From Hymenobacter negativus (lineage in GTDB: Bacteria > Bacteroidota > Bacteroidia > Cytophagales > Hymenobacteraceae), in the NCBI RefSeq assembly GCF_017571495.1, contig NZ_JAGETZ010000014.1:62001-126000 (forward strand): 64,000 nt of DNA. The letters run 5' to 3'. Shown here piece after piece: positions 1 to 8,378 of this stretch. A program made the translations under genes and the position numbers. A model generated the notes under the pieces. It saw nothing but the letters and a program-made list of their open reading frames with translations. It did not search any database and was not told the DNA's origin. Numbering within the stretch: position 1 is the first letter of the stretch; every line of letters begins with the position of its first letter.

Positions 1-778
1 GCCAGATGTCTTTCTCGCGACGCTCGCGCAGGTAGGTTTGCTCGCCGTGGCGTAGCACGAAGTAATGGAAGTAGCGCGTGCGCGAGGCCTTGGCCTTGCT
101 CTTCACCGGGAGTAACGCCACCTGCCCGTGTTGGAAGGCCCAGCACTGATGCTGCATGGGGCAAAACAGGCAGTCTGGCTTAACTGGCGTGCACTGGATG
201 GCCCCGAACTCCATAATGGCCTGATTAAAATCGGCGGGGGTGGAGGTTGGAATATGCTGGTCGGCCACCGCCTGAAATTCCTTACGCGAGCTAGGAGCCG
301 CAATGTCCGAATGCAGCCCAAAGATGCGCGCCAGCACCCGGTACACATTGCCATCAAGCACGGCTACTGCCTCATCAAAGGCAAACGAGGCTATAGCTGC
401 CGCAGTGTACGGGCCTATACCGCGCAATTTCAATAACTCAGTGTAAGTGGAAGGAAACTTTCCAGCATACTCACTCACCACCTGCTGGGCGGTGCGGTGC
501 ATGTTGCGGGCCCGGGAGTAATACCCCAGGCCCTGCCAGTAGCGCAGCACTTCAGCCTCGGGCGCGGCAGCTAGGTCTTGGACGGTGGGGTAGGCGACCA
601 GAAAAGTATTGTAGTAAGGAAGGCCTTGAGCGACACGCGTTTGTTGTAAGATTACTTCAGATAGCCATATAGCGTATGGGTCGCGGGTGTGGCGCCAAGG
701 CAGGTCGCGCTGGTGGCGGGGGTACCAGGCCAGTAGCGCTGAGGCCAAAAAGGAAGGCTGATGAGTTTTTAGAGCCAA
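1..778 (-). CDS. mutY: A/G-specific adenine glycosylase MutY (3' end outside window)
   Basis: Base-excision repair enzyme that removes adenine mispaired with 8-oxoguanine. The reading frame on the minus strand shows the typical MutY start (DLPWRHTRDPYAIWLSEV, then LQQTRV), the helix-hairpin-helix LRGIGPYTAAAIASF, the catalytic-Asp stretch VLDGNVYRVLARIFG, and the four-Cys iron-sulfur loop around positions 125-190 (CTPVKPDCLFCPMQHQC). The frame runs off the left edge, so the C-terminal 8-oxoG-recognition domain is only partly present. No ATG lies near the conserved N-terminus; a TTG at 776-778 is the best start and a second in-frame TTG near 742 is possible. It is divergent from the HU gene. 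Function is certain from motifs; the start is inferred. Confidence 0.93.
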   Translation of the reverse strand, partial: MALKTHQPSFLASALLAWYPRHQRDLPWRHTRDPYAIWLSEVILQQTRVAQGLPYYNTFLVAYPTVQDLAAAPEAEVLRYWQGLGYYSRARNMHRTAQQVVSEYAGKFPSTYTELLKLRGIGPYTAAAIASFAFDEAVAVLDGNVYRVLARIFGLHSDIAAPSSRKEFQAVADQHIPTSTPADFNQAIMEFGAIQCTPVKPDCLFCPMQHQCWAFQHGQVALLPVKSKAKASRTRYFHYFVLRHGEQTYLRERREKDIW

Positions 779-827
779 AATTTTGAAAGCGAATAATTTG
801 GGACAGGAACTAGTTTGGGAGGGTAGA

Positions 828-858
828 TTGGTAAAACAAAAAAATGGGGTTACCTTTG
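828..858 (+). promoter_or_regulatory. Bacteroidota-type promoter for the HU gene
   Basis: TTG at 828-830 and a perfect TAnnTTTG (TACCTTTG) at 851-858, separated by 20 bases, match the consensus used by the Bacteroidota primary sigma factor. The predicted transcript would start about 10 bases downstream and carry a leader of roughly 100 bases before the GTG start of the HU gene. Confidence 0.65.
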
Positions 859-968
859 TGGCCCCAATTCGAGGGCGAACCGCCTACGAGGCAAAGGCTT
901 ACGCTGGAATTAGGGACTTTTTTTGCCTGCAACTGTATTTTTTTCAACCACCTAAGTACCATACCAAC

Positions 969-1277
969 GTGACGAAAGCTGAGGTAATCGCCGAAATCTC
1001 CACGAAGACCGGCATCGAGAAAGCTGATGTATTGATGACTGTTGAAGCCTTCTTCAAAGTCGTGAAAGATTCGATGACTGAGGGCAACAACATTTATGTG
1101 CGCGGCTTTGGCTCGTTCGTAAACAAGAAGCGCGCTCGTAAAGTCGCTCGTAACATCTCGAAAAATACGTCGCTCATCATCGAAGAGCACTACATTCCGA
1201 GCTTCAAGCCGTCGAAGACCTTCGTGGCAAAAATTAAGAACAGCAAGAAAGTAAAATCGACTGCTGCCAAAGCCTAG
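969..1277 (+). CDS. HU/IHF-family DNA-binding protein
   Basis: Small basic nucleoid protein of 102 residues. Family features visible: N-terminal TKAEVIAEIS with helical packing residues, the body VEAFFKVVKDSMTEGNNIYVRGFGSF, the NKKRARKVARNI arm region, and the PSFKPSKTFVAKIK ending followed by a lysine-rich tail. The frame stays open upstream to 783, but the alignable protein starts at the GTG at 969 and the promoter at 828-858 would leave upstream starts within or before the promoter, so GTG is chosen. HU proteins bind and bend DNA as dimers. The Lys/Ala tail after the canonical end is common in this phylum. Confidence 0.92.
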   Translation: MTKAEVIAEISTKTGIEKADVLMTVEAFFKVVKDSMTEGNNIYVRGFGSFVNKKRARKVARNISKNTSLIIEEHYIPSFKPSKTFVAKIKNSKKVKSTAAKA

Positions 1278-1297
1278 TCTATCAATGATTAACGTTT

Positions 1298-1355
1298 AGT
1301 GGTTAACGGTAAGTGATAATGGCCATTGACCACTAGCCATTAGTTATTAACCACT
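1298..1355. repeat. Imperfect intergenic inverted repeat
   Basis: Downstream of the HU gene. AGTGGTTAA at 1298-1306 pairs with TTAACCACT at 1347-1355, and an inner TAATGGC (1317-1323) pairs with GCCATTA (1336-1342). It has no T-run of its own. It resembles two other AT-rich hairpins of the window (6301-6367 and 27403-27481) in style, though not closely in sequence. Confidence 0.6.
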
Positions 1356-1363
1356 GAAAACCT

Positions 1364-1420
1364 ACCGGCCGCGCCGCCGGCGCCTTTTCCGAGAGGGAGG
1401 GCCCGGCGGCCGGTTTTTTT
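1364..1420 (+). terminator. Rho-independent terminator-like hairpin before the TPR gene
   Basis: A GC-rich imperfect stem (ACCGGCCG near 1364-1371 with CGGCCGGT near 1407-1414) is followed directly by a run of seven Ts. It would end HU transcription. The T-run stops only six bases before the ATG of the next gene at 1427, so it may instead act as a leader attenuator for that gene. Confidence 0.7.
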
Positions 1421-1426
1421 CAGCCT

Positions 1427-2347
1427 ATGGCAACTACCAGCTCTGCCCCACATCAATTGGTTCTCGTCGCCGCCGCCCTCGTGCTGGCTGGCGGCTTGTT
1501 TGTGCTGCCCAAGGGCATCATGAAGCCCAAGGAAAGCAAGTCGGAGCTGAGCAAGGATGCGGCCGCAACGGCCAATCGCGACGGTGGAGGCATGGCAACT
1601 AACGGCTCCAAAACCGAGAATTCCTCGGGACCGGTGCCGGCCACTGCCACCGATAATAATGGCCCAAACGCCGCCCCGCATACCACGGCTACTCCCGCCC
1701 AGCGGCAGGAACTGACGCGGTTGCTGGCCGAATACGCCGCTGCTCCTAACGCGACGGCTAAAGCTACAGCGGCTACCTCCCTTGCCCGGCGCTACAATAG
1801 CGTAGAACGCTTCGACAGCGCCGGATTTTATTTAGAACAAGTTGCGCTGGCTAAACCCAGCGCCCAAAACTGGCAGCAGGCGGCCGATGCTTACTTTCAG
1901 GCCTTCAGCTTTGCGGCTACCGATGAGCGGGTTAAACTGCTCGGCGGCAAGGCGCGGGAGTTGTATGCCAAAGTGTTGAGAGACCAACCCGGCAACCTTG
2001 ATGCTAAAACCAACCTCGGCATGGCCTACATGGCCTCCGATAACCCTGTGCAGGGCGTAACCTACCTGCGCGAAGTACTGGAAGCTGACCCCCGCAACGA
2101 GAAAGCCCTGTATAACATGGGTATACTCGCGGTGCAAAGCAACCAGTACGACAAAGCCGTGAAGCGTTTCCAGGATTTGGTGAAAGTCAATCCGAAAAAT
2201 GTGAACGGACAGTTTTACCTCGGTGTAACTTTGGCCCGTACTGGCGCCAAGGAAGAAGCCAAACAGGCATTCCTCACCGCTAAAAGCCTCAGCAACGACC
2301 CGGCGCTGGCCGCTTCGGTAGAGGAGGAAATCGCCAAATTGAAGTAG
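1427..2347 (+). CDS. Membrane-anchored tetratricopeptide-repeat protein
   Basis: 306 residues. A single hydrophobic segment at about residues 10-30 (LVLVAAALVLAGGLFVLP) suggests an N-terminal membrane anchor or uncleaved signal, followed by a low-complexity Ala/Thr/Asn/Gly linker to about residue 90 and then TPR-like helices. Clear TPR units lie at about residues 185-290 (for example AKTNLGMAYMASDNPVQGVTY and ALYNMGILAVQSNQYDKAVK). The TPR part would scaffold protein contacts on one face of the membrane; no partner can be named. The start codon sits directly after a terminator-like T-run, but the anchor begins nine residues in, so a later start would remove it. It is followed by the small basic COX24-like gene. 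Confidence 0.8.
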   Translation: MATTSSAPHQLVLVAAALVLAGGLFVLPKGIMKPKESKSELSKDAAATANRDGGGMATNGSKTENSSGPVPATATDNNGPNAAPHTTATPAQRQELTRLLAEYAAAPNATAKATAATSLARRYNSVERFDSAGFYLEQVALAKPSAQNWQQAADAYFQAFSFAATDERVKLLGGKARELYAKVLRDQPGNLDAKTNLGMAYMASDNPVQGVTYLREVLEADPRNEKALYNMGILAVQSNQYDKAVKRFQDLVKVNPKNVNGQFYLGVTLARTGAKEEAKQAFLTAKSLSNDPALAASVEEEIAKLK

Positions 2348-2386
2348 CTACGACACAACTAATCACCAACTTAACCCCCAAGCATC

Positions 2387-2476
2387 ATGCCCTGCGGTAA
2401 AAAAAGAAAGCGTCATAAGATTGCCACCCACAAGCGCAAGAAGCGCCTGCGCAAGAACCGCCACAAGAAGAAGTAA
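2387..2476 (+). CDS. 29-residue basic AURKAIP1/COX24 (mS38)-domain protein
   Basis: A very short frame, MPCGKKRKRHKIATHKRKK then a basic tail ending RLRKNRHKKK and TAA at 2474-2476. About two thirds of the residues are Lys, Arg or His. The KRKKRLRKNRHK core matches what is known as the AURKAIP1/COX24 C-terminal domain, found at the end of the mitochondrial ribosomal protein mS38, and such short proteins are annotated widely in the Bacteroidota. A role as a small ribosome-associated protein follows from that family but is not proved here. It lies 39 bases after the TPR gene and could share its transcript. Confidence 0.75.
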   Translation: MPCGKKRKRHKIATHKRKKRLRKNRHKKK

Positions 2477-2592
2477 GCCTCACGGGGCGTAGCGGCGGCC
2501 GGCAGTTTTCCTAACGGGAAGGGAGTCAGCCGCCTATCTCTCACGTAGCCTCCGAGCGAGGCCGCGCTAGGTGCTTTTCCCGTGGCTCGCGA

Positions 2593-2624
2593 GGGAAGCC
2601 AGAACCACCGGGTTCTGGCTTCCC
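2593..2624 (+). terminator. Perfect 14-bp stem-loop before rng
   Basis: GGGAAGCCAGAACC (2593-2606) pairs perfectly with GGTTCTGGCTTCCC (2611-2624) around a four-base loop. Only three Ts follow, so it is either a weak terminator for the COX24-like gene or a structured leader of the RNase G transcript. Confidence 0.5.
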
Positions 2625-2690
2625 TTTGCCGGTTTCGGGGTAAGCCTTCGGTGGCAATTTCCGGCAGGTTACCTTAACTAAATCAAGGCT

Positions 2691-4304
2691 TTGAGTAATG
2701 AATTAGTCATTAATTCTACTCAGGAAGGCGAGCGGATTGCGTTGCTGCAAGACAAGCGGCTGATTGAATACCATTTCGACCGCAACGACACCAACTATTC
2801 AGTTGGCGATATCTTCCTGGGCACCGTGAAAAAGGTGATGCCCGGCCTGAACGCTGCTTTCGTGGACATTGGCTACGAAAAAGACGCGTTTTTGCACTAC
2901 GGCGACCTCGGCGAGCAGTACAACTCATTCACCAAATGGGTGCGCACGGTCCAGAGTGGCCGCGCGGCAACTGCCGGACTAGAGAAATTCACGTTTGAGC
3001 CACCCCTCGACAAAGTAGGGAAGGCAGAAAGCGTATTTAAGAAAGGGCAGCAAATTGTTGTCCAGATTATCAAGGAGCCTATCTCGACCAAAGGCCCCCG
3101 GGTAAGCACTGACATTTCAATGGCTGGCCGCTACCTCGTGCTGATGCCATTTTCGAACACCATCAGCGTCAGCAAAAAGATTGTCAGCAAGGCAGAGCGC
3201 GACCGTCTAAAGCGCCTCATTGCCAGTATTAAGCCTGAAAATTTTGGTGTCATCATCCGCACCGTAGCGGAGGGCCGTGAAGTGGCTGAGCTGGATAAGG
3301 ACATGCAGGACATGGTAGCGAAGTGGGAGCAACTCCATACCACTTTGCGCACTGCTAAGCCTAATGACAAGGTGCTTGGCGAACTCGGCCGGACGTCGTC
3401 CATGCTCCGTGACATGTTGAACGAGTCGTTCGACAGCATTATGGTAGACGCACCGACGATGTACGAGGAAATGCGGGACTACCTGCAGAAAATCGCACCA
3501 GACAAGTTGGGTCTGCTAAAGCTGCACAACTCGAAGATTAAAATCTTCGAGCACATGGGCATTGAAAAGCAGCTTAAAACCCTGTTTGGTAAGACTGTGA
3601 CTGTGCCCGGCGGCGGCTACTTAGTTATTGAGCACACCGAAGCCCTGCACGTTATTGACGTGAACTCGGGCAGCAAGAGCAACCAGGAGAATGACCAGGA
3701 AGCTACCGCGTTGATGATTAACATGCTGGCGGCCAAAGAAGTGGCTCGTCAGTTGCGCCTGCGCGACATGGGCGGTATCATCGTGGTCGACTTTATTGAC
3801 ATGCGCTCAGCAGAAAGCCGGAAGAAGGTGGAAGATGTCGTGCGCGACGTGATGAAGCACGATAAGGCCAAGTTCACGGTGTTGCCCATCACGAAGTTCG
3901 GCCTGCTGCAAATTACACGTCAGCGGGTGCGCCCGGCCGAGAACATAGTAACTGGTGAGGTGTGCCCCACTTGCGGCGGTACGGGTAAGATTTCGGCTTC
4001 CATTCAGGTGACAGACGACATCGACAACAGCATCGACGACTTGCTGGTGAATCAGAATCAGTCGGGCATTACACTGTCGGTGCACCCGTTCTTATATGCC
4101 TACTACACGAAAGGCCTGATTTCGCGGCAGATGAAATGGTACCTCAAGTACTATAAGTGGGTGAAAGTAGTGAATGATAGTAGCCTTGGCCTTACCGACT
4201 ACCGCATCGAAGACGAGCGGGGGGAGGAAATCCAGTTACGCTCCTCGGCTGCTGCCATGAGCCGCTTGCAGGACCGTGAGGTTGAAATTGAGAGTGTCGA
4301 TTAG
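2691..4304 (+). CDS. rng: Ribonuclease G (RNase E/G family)
   Basis: 537-residue endoribonuclease acting in RNA decay and rRNA processing. The S1 domain occupies about residues 38-130 (GDIFLGTVKKVMPGLNAAFVD, then AFLHYGD). The catalytic core has the metal-binding LHVIDVNSGS at about residue 320 and IIVVDFIDM at about residue 360, and the zinc-link motif CPTCGGTGK at about residue 424. Length fits RNase G rather than RNase E, since there is no long disordered C-terminal scaffold. Translation has to start at TTG 2691, because the nearby ATG at 2698 is followed at once by a stop codon. The gene ends before a strong two-way terminator. Confidence 0.95.
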   Translation: MSNELVINSTQEGERIALLQDKRLIEYHFDRNDTNYSVGDIFLGTVKKVMPGLNAAFVDIGYEKDAFLHYGDLGEQYNSFTKWVRTVQSGRAATAGLEKFTFEPPLDKVGKAESVFKKGQQIVVQIIKEPISTKGPRVSTDISMAGRYLVLMPFSNTISVSKKIVSKAERDRLKRLIASIKPENFGVIIRTVAEGREVAELDKDMQDMVAKWEQLHTTLRTAKPNDKVLGELGRTSSMLRDMLNESFDSIMVDAPTMYEEMRDYLQKIAPDKLGLLKLHNSKIKIFEHMGIEKQLKTLFGKTVTVPGGGYLVIEHTEALHVIDVNSGSKSNQENDQEATALMINMLAAKEVARQLRLRDMGGIIVVDFIDMRSAESRKKVEDVVRDVMKHDKAKFTVLPITKFGLLQITRQRVRPAENIVTGEVCPTCGGTGKISASIQVTDDIDNSIDDLLVNQNQSGITLSVHPFLYAYYTKGLISRQMKWYLKYYKWVKVVNDSSLGLTDYRIEDERGEEIQLRSSAAAMSRLQDREVEIESVD

Positions 4305-4371
4305 ACTGTTTTAAGGGATTAAAAACACGCAGAAACTTTTGATTAACTGCTTTTAGTCCTCGCTACAAACG

Positions 4372-4415
4372 AAAAGAGAAGGTCCGGCTGCAGATGCAGC
4401 CGGACCTTCTCTTTT
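4372..4415. terminator. Bidirectional terminator between rng and the barrel gene
   Basis: A perfect 21-bp inverted repeat (left arm 4372-4392, right arm 4395-4415) that begins with AAAA and ends with TTTT. It serves the convergent rng (+) and outer-membrane protein (-) genes. Confidence 0.9.
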
Positions 4416-4512
4416 AATGACCAAGTCCACATGAATTACGGTTGCGTTGGCTGGAAGAACATCATTGAACCGTCTGCATTTTTGCACTCGCTGAAATCGG
4501 CCTAATCAGCGA

Positions 4513-5199
4513 TTAGAACTTGATGCCTAAATCCAGTGCAACACCACTATTTTTAATGGTAACGTCTTTGAAATCGCGCTTGCTTTCGAAATAATGGTCG
4601 ATATCAACCAGACCGCGGTGGTAGCTGAGGCCAGCGAAAACCTTCGTGCTTTTGCCCAACTGATACTCGACGCCGGCACCAGCTAAGGCATCCGCATCAA
4701 TAAAATAAACGTAGTCACTGGCTTTGTTCTCTGTAGCCGTAGCAGGGTCGACATAAAATTTGTTTTTGCTGATACGGGTACCAATGGGCACATTTAGCGA
4801 GCCGCCTACTTGGAAATAAATACGGGTTGCCGAGGCAATCTCATTGGTGAAAAGCTTCACAGTAAGCGGAAGCTCAAGGTATTGGGTCGTGATAGGTAGC
4901 TTTACTCCGATGGGTTGCTGAATTGCATCATTGGTGACGTCGTTGTAGTTAATCGTGCCACCTTTGCCCGTGAGCAGCAAGCCAGTACTAAATGCGTAGT
5001 TTTCCCCAAAGAAATAATCAACTACCAAACCACCGCCAAAACCAAACTGGCTGCCATCACTGCTGAAAGCATTGGTCGAAGTTGATTCGGCCCGTAGGCT
5101 GGTGATGGCCGGCGATATTTTCAGGCCAATTTCGACCTGGGCTGATGCGGTGCCAATGGTAGCAGCGAGGGCTAATAGGGGGAGGAGTAGTTTTTTCAT
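4513..5199 (-). CDS. Porin-family outer-membrane beta-barrel protein
   Basis: 228 residues with a clean Sec signal peptide (MKKLLLPLLALAATIGTASA, cut before QVEIG). The mature part alternates hydrophobic and polar residues in short strands with Gly-rich turns (FGFGGGLVVDYFFGENYAFSTGLLL) and ends in a typical outer-membrane signature with terminal aromatic residue (LDLGIKF). This matches the small eight-strand OmpA-like or 'PorT-like' barrels common in this phylum. Substrate and role are unknown. Upstream on the minus strand, TTACTTTG at 5267-5274 is close to the TAnnTTTG element and could be its promoter. Confidence 0.8.
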   Translation of the reverse strand: MKKLLLPLLALAATIGTASAQVEIGLKISPAITSLRAESTSTNAFSSDGSQFGFGGGLVVDYFFGENYAFSTGLLLTGKGGTINYNDVTNDAIQQPIGVKLPITTQYLELPLTVKLFTNEIASATRIYFQVGGSLNVPIGTRISKNKFYVDPATATENKASDYVYFIDADALAGAGVEYQLGKSTKVFAGLSYHRGLVDIDHYFESKRDFKDVTIKNSGVALDLGIKF

Positions 5200-5279
5200 A
5201 CGGGTTGGATAATTCGATTGCAGCCGGCAAATGCCGACAGCCGACAGGTTTTGGCTAATTTTACTCCAAAGTAACGCGT

Positions 5280-6302
5280 GTGGATACGAATAATTTTGCC
5301 TGGCGGCGGTGGCTGCCCTTATTTCTAGGAATTGGTTTGAGCCTGAGCGCCTGCAAAGGCGAGCCGGCGGAAGGCTGCCGCCCTGACGACGCCGAGGATG
5401 CGGCTGCCGTGCCCATGCGCCTGAAACGTCTGGAGCCGGGTTTTTTTAGCCTGAAAACGCCCGCCGATGCCCAGCGATTCATGGATGCAAACCCAACGTT
5501 TGCGAAGTACTACCTGCAACGCCAGCCGGGCAACGAAGCCGCTCTGGACAGTAGTCTAGTGAATTTGGCTACTAATCCGGCACTGCAAAAACTAGGAAAG
5601 GAAACGGCTGCTGCTTTCCCCGATAGTGCGGCCTTACGCCACGATTTGGGCGAGATGTTTCGGCGAGTGCACTATTATTTTCCCGATTTCAGGGTGCCTC
5701 CGACAGTTACTTACGTGAGTGGCTTCTTGGCCAAGGATATTTATGTGAACGACAGTTTATTAGTGACGAGTTTGGATTGGTTTGCGGGTCCGAAAGCCAG
5801 CAAACGGCCCGATTTGCCGCAGTATATGTTGCGCCGCTACACGCCGCTGGGCCTGACTCCGCTGGTCGCGCAAGCCGTCTCGAGCAAATACAACCGCCAT
5901 GAACTGACGGCCAACACTATGCTGGATGCCATGATACACGCGGGCAAGTCGCTGTACTTTGCCAGCCGCGTGCTGCCTTGCACGTCCGATTCGTTACTGA
6001 TGGGATACACCCAGCGTGAGATAGTAGGGCTGGAAGCTAATGAAGGCCGGGTTTGGGGCCATTTCCTGGAGAAAAATCTACTGTATTCAACCACCCCCTT
6101 TTTGCTGCAGAAATACGTGGGTGAGCGGCCGAATGTGCCCGAAATTGACAAAACCTGCCCCGGCCGGGTAGGGCAGTGGGTAGGTTTGCAAATCATCCGC
6201 AAGTACGTGGCCGAGCATCCCGACGTGAGCCTAAGCCGCATTATGGCGGAAAAGAACGCGCAGCGCCTGCTGAACGACTCTCACTATCGGCCTAAGCGGT
6301 AA
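5280..6302 (+). CDS. gldB: Gliding motility lipoprotein GldB
   Basis: 340 residues, GTG start. A lipoprotein signal (LFLGIGLSLSAC, Cys at about residue 25) anchors it in the membrane. The conserved block MLDAMIHAGKSLYFASRVLP, EANEGRVWGHFLEKNLLYST and YVGERPNVPEIDKTCPGRVG is the hallmark of GldB, a lipoprotein required for gliding in flavobacteria and found also in non-gliding Bacteroidota. The His and Glu of AMIHAGK and LEANEGRVW look like a remnant metal-binding pair, but no peptidase activity is known for the family. Here it stands alone, without other gld genes; T9SS cargo elsewhere in the window is consistent with a gliding/T9SS background. Confidence 0.9.
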   Translation: MDTNNFAWRRWLPLFLGIGLSLSACKGEPAEGCRPDDAEDAAAVPMRLKRLEPGFFSLKTPADAQRFMDANPTFAKYYLQRQPGNEAALDSSLVNLATNPALQKLGKETAAAFPDSAALRHDLGEMFRRVHYYFPDFRVPPTVTYVSGFLAKDIYVNDSLLVTSLDWFAGPKASKRPDLPQYMLRRYTPLGLTPLVAQAVSSKYNRHELTANTMLDAMIHAGKSLYFASRVLPCTSDSLLMGYTQREIVGLEANEGRVWGHFLEKNLLYSTTPFLLQKYVGERPNVPEIDKTCPGRVGQWVGLQIIRKYVAEHPDVSLSRIMAEKNAQRLLNDSHYRPKR

Positions 6303-6367
6303 ATGGGCAAGTGAGTGGATAAGTGATTGTCCAGAAGGCGATTTCTTATCTACTCACTTGCTCATTT
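6301..6367. repeat. Intergenic inverted repeat with 23-bp arms
   Basis: Left arm 6301-6323 and right arm 6345-6367 match over 23 bases with two mismatches (core GCAAGTGAGT and ACTCACTTGC). It begins inside the gldB stop codon and ends shortly before the glycosyltransferase start, filling the gap between the two genes. Confidence 0.8.
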
Positions 6368-6380
6368 ATCCATTGCTCCC

Positions 6381-7583
6381 ATGCACATCGCCGTTTTCAG
6401 CCAGTACCACACCAACCCCGATTGCCCGGCCACTAGCCGGCACTACACGCTGCTGGCCCACATAGCCAAAACGCACCGGGTGACGCTGTTGACTACGCCT
6501 GCCTGGAAAAGCCAGCGACTGACGCAGGAGTTTCCGTGGGCGCCGGCCGGGGTAGAAGTTCGGGAAGCTGAGGTGCCGTATGAGAATAAAATGGGACCAG
6601 CACGGCGGGCGTTGGCCTTTGCGCAATATGCAGCCTGGGCTGTGCGCGAAGGGCTGCGCATTGAGAAGCCCGATGTGATTTGGGGTATCAGTACGCCGCT
6701 CACTGCTGCATGGGCGGCGGCGCAGGTAGCACGCTGGCGGCGGGTGCCGTGGGTGTTCGAGGTGCAGGACTTGTGGCCGGCATTTCCCATTGCCATGGGA
6801 GCAGTTCCTACAGCACTGGCTCAACGGCAACTATATCAACTGGAAAAGCGGCTGTATAAAAGCGCACAGCATATTCTGCCGCTTTCGCCAGACATGACGC
6901 GCTACGTGACTGATTTAGGAATTCCGACTGCGAAAGTAACCACCGTACTCAACGGCACGGACCTGGAATTAGCTGCCCGCGCTACGCCTGCTTCCGTAGA
7001 GGCGTTGCGGCTGCAACAGGGCCTGCACGGCAAACGGGTGATTCTGTACGCCGGCACATTTGGGCGGGCCAATGATATCCCGACGCTTGTGGCAGCAGCC
7101 GAGGCCATGGCCGCAACTGACACGGAGGTGGTCTGGCTGTTTCTGGGGCATGGCTTTTTTGAGCCCCTAATTAAGAAAGCCGCGGCTCGTTGGCCGGGAC
7201 GAATCCGGTTAGTGGGTGGGCAGGCGAGGCACGAGGTGTTCGCTTGGTTTGCCTTGGCGTCGGTATCGGTAGTGTCATTTTTGGGTTTGCCAGTACTCAG
7301 CACTAATTCGCCCGCCAAGCTCTACGACTCATTGGCCGTAGGCACGCCAGTAGTCGTGACCAATTCTGGTTGGAGCAAGCAGTTGGTTGAGCAGAAGAAC
7401 TGTGGCTGGTACTCGCCCGCTGGCGACGCTCCTGCGCTAGCAACTTTGCTAACACAGCTGTTGGCGCAGCCGGCGGTATTGGCTGCGGCCGGAGCGTGTG
7501 GCCAACAACTGGCCGTGCAGGAATTCGACAGGCAGTATTTAGCTGCGGTGGTGCAACGCGTGCTGGAAGATGCCGGCATCTGA
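6381..7583 (+). CDS. Glycosyltransferase family 4 (WbuB-like)
   Basis: 400 residues from ATG 6381 (MHIAVFSQYHTNP). GT-B fold: the N-terminal domain has the Gly/Ser-type donor-side opening and DVIWGISTPLTAAWAA and VPWVFEVQDLWPAFP (the Asp-Leu-Trp-Pro motif typical of WbuB-like enzymes). The C-terminal nucleotide-sugar domain has KRVILYAGTFGRANDIPTLV and the acidic/Gly motif region LPVLSTNSPAKLYDSLAVGTPVV. Likely adds a sugar to a surface polysaccharide or lipid-linked glycan; the sugar and acceptor cannot be read. An upstream TTG at 6327 is open but would lie inside the hairpin at 6301-6367, so ATG is preferred. No other polysaccharide genes are adjacent. Confidence 0.85.
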   Translation: MHIAVFSQYHTNPDCPATSRHYTLLAHIAKTHRVTLLTTPAWKSQRLTQEFPWAPAGVEVREAEVPYENKMGPARRALAFAQYAAWAVREGLRIEKPDVIWGISTPLTAAWAAAQVARWRRVPWVFEVQDLWPAFPIAMGAVPTALAQRQLYQLEKRLYKSAQHILPLSPDMTRYVTDLGIPTAKVTTVLNGTDLELAARATPASVEALRLQQGLHGKRVILYAGTFGRANDIPTLVAAAEAMAATDTEVVWLFLGHGFFEPLIKKAAARWPGRIRLVGGQARHEVFAWFALASVSVVSFLGLPVLSTNSPAKLYDSLAVGTPVVVTNSGWSKQLVEQKNCGWYSPAGDAPALATLLTQLLAQPAVLAAAGACGQQLAVQEFDRQYLAAVVQRVLEDAGI

Positions 7584-7672
7584 TTTTTTACTAACCCAGA
7601 GGCCCTTTGTACTGCCTAGTGCCTCAAATGGAACTTTGTGTACTAAAAAACTGGCCTGGAAGCTCAGATAAG

Positions 7673-8362
7673 CTAGTTTTCAGGTAGCGGACTATAGGCA
7701 GCAGCTTTGCCAAAATGCTTTTCGAAGTAAGCGCAGCTAGGCGCTAATGGGCAGACGCTGCATTTAGGTGAGCGTGCTACGCAGATGTAGCGGCCGTGCA
7801 GAATCAACCAATGATGCGCTTTATTGACTAGTTCTTCGGGGATATAGCGCACAAGTGCTTTCTCTACCGCTAACGGCGTAGTAGCCGTTTTAGGCACGAG
7901 GCCGATGCGATGCGAAACCCGAAAAACGTGGGTATCGACAGCCATAGCGGGTTGGTTGTAGATAACAGATGCCACCACATTGGCCGTTTTGCGACCTACG
8001 CCGGGCAGGCGTTGGAGCTCGTCAATCTGGCTGGGAACCTCGCCCTCGAAATCTTCGGTGAGCATGCGTCCCAAGCCGGCTAGGTGCTTAGCCTTATTAT
8101 TCGGATACGAAATGCTGCGAATGAAGGGAAAAATATCATCCGCCGTGGCTGTGCCGAGGTGGGCGGCGGTAGGAAACTCGGCCAGTAGTGCTGGCATCAC
8201 CAGGTTCACGCGCTTATCGGTGCACTGGGCACTGAGTACTACTGCCACAATCAACTCATAAGGATTGCCGTAGACCAGCTCGGTTTTCGGCTCCGGAAAG
8301 TTGGTGGTGAAGTAGTCGAGGAAGTAACGAAACCGGTTGGCGCGAGTCATTCGGTGGAACAA
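7673..8362 (-). CDS. nth: Endonuclease III
   Basis: 229-residue DNA glycosylase/AP lyase of base-excision repair acting on oxidised pyrimidines. Visible: VVLSAQCTDKRVN, the helix-hairpin-helix with catalytic Lys LQRLPGVGRKTANVV (about residues 116-130), the catalytic Asp in AVDTHVFRVSHR (about 142), and the iron-sulfur loop CVARSPKCSVCPLAPSC (Cys spacing 6-2-5). Met1 and Met5 are both possible starts. It is a single gene with a REP-like hairpin upstream. A second repair glycosylase of the same superfamily, mutY, lies 7 kb away. Confidence 0.95.
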   Translation of the reverse strand: MFHRMTRANRFRYFLDYFTTNFPEPKTELVYGNPYELIVAVVLSAQCTDKRVNLVMPALLAEFPTAAHLGTATADDIFPFIRSISYPNNKAKHLAGLGRMLTEDFEGEVPSQIDELQRLPGVGRKTANVVASVIYNQPAMAVDTHVFRVSHRIGLVPKTATTPLAVEKALVRYIPEELVNKAHHWLILHGRYICVARSPKCSVCPLAPSCAYFEKHFGKAAAYSPLPEN

Positions 8363-8378
8363 AAAGGAAAAAAAATAA

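Noticed and set aside
128..436. Frame of 102 residues on the plus strand at the left edge
   Set aside because: It is antisense to the conserved MutY iron-sulfur and catalytic region.
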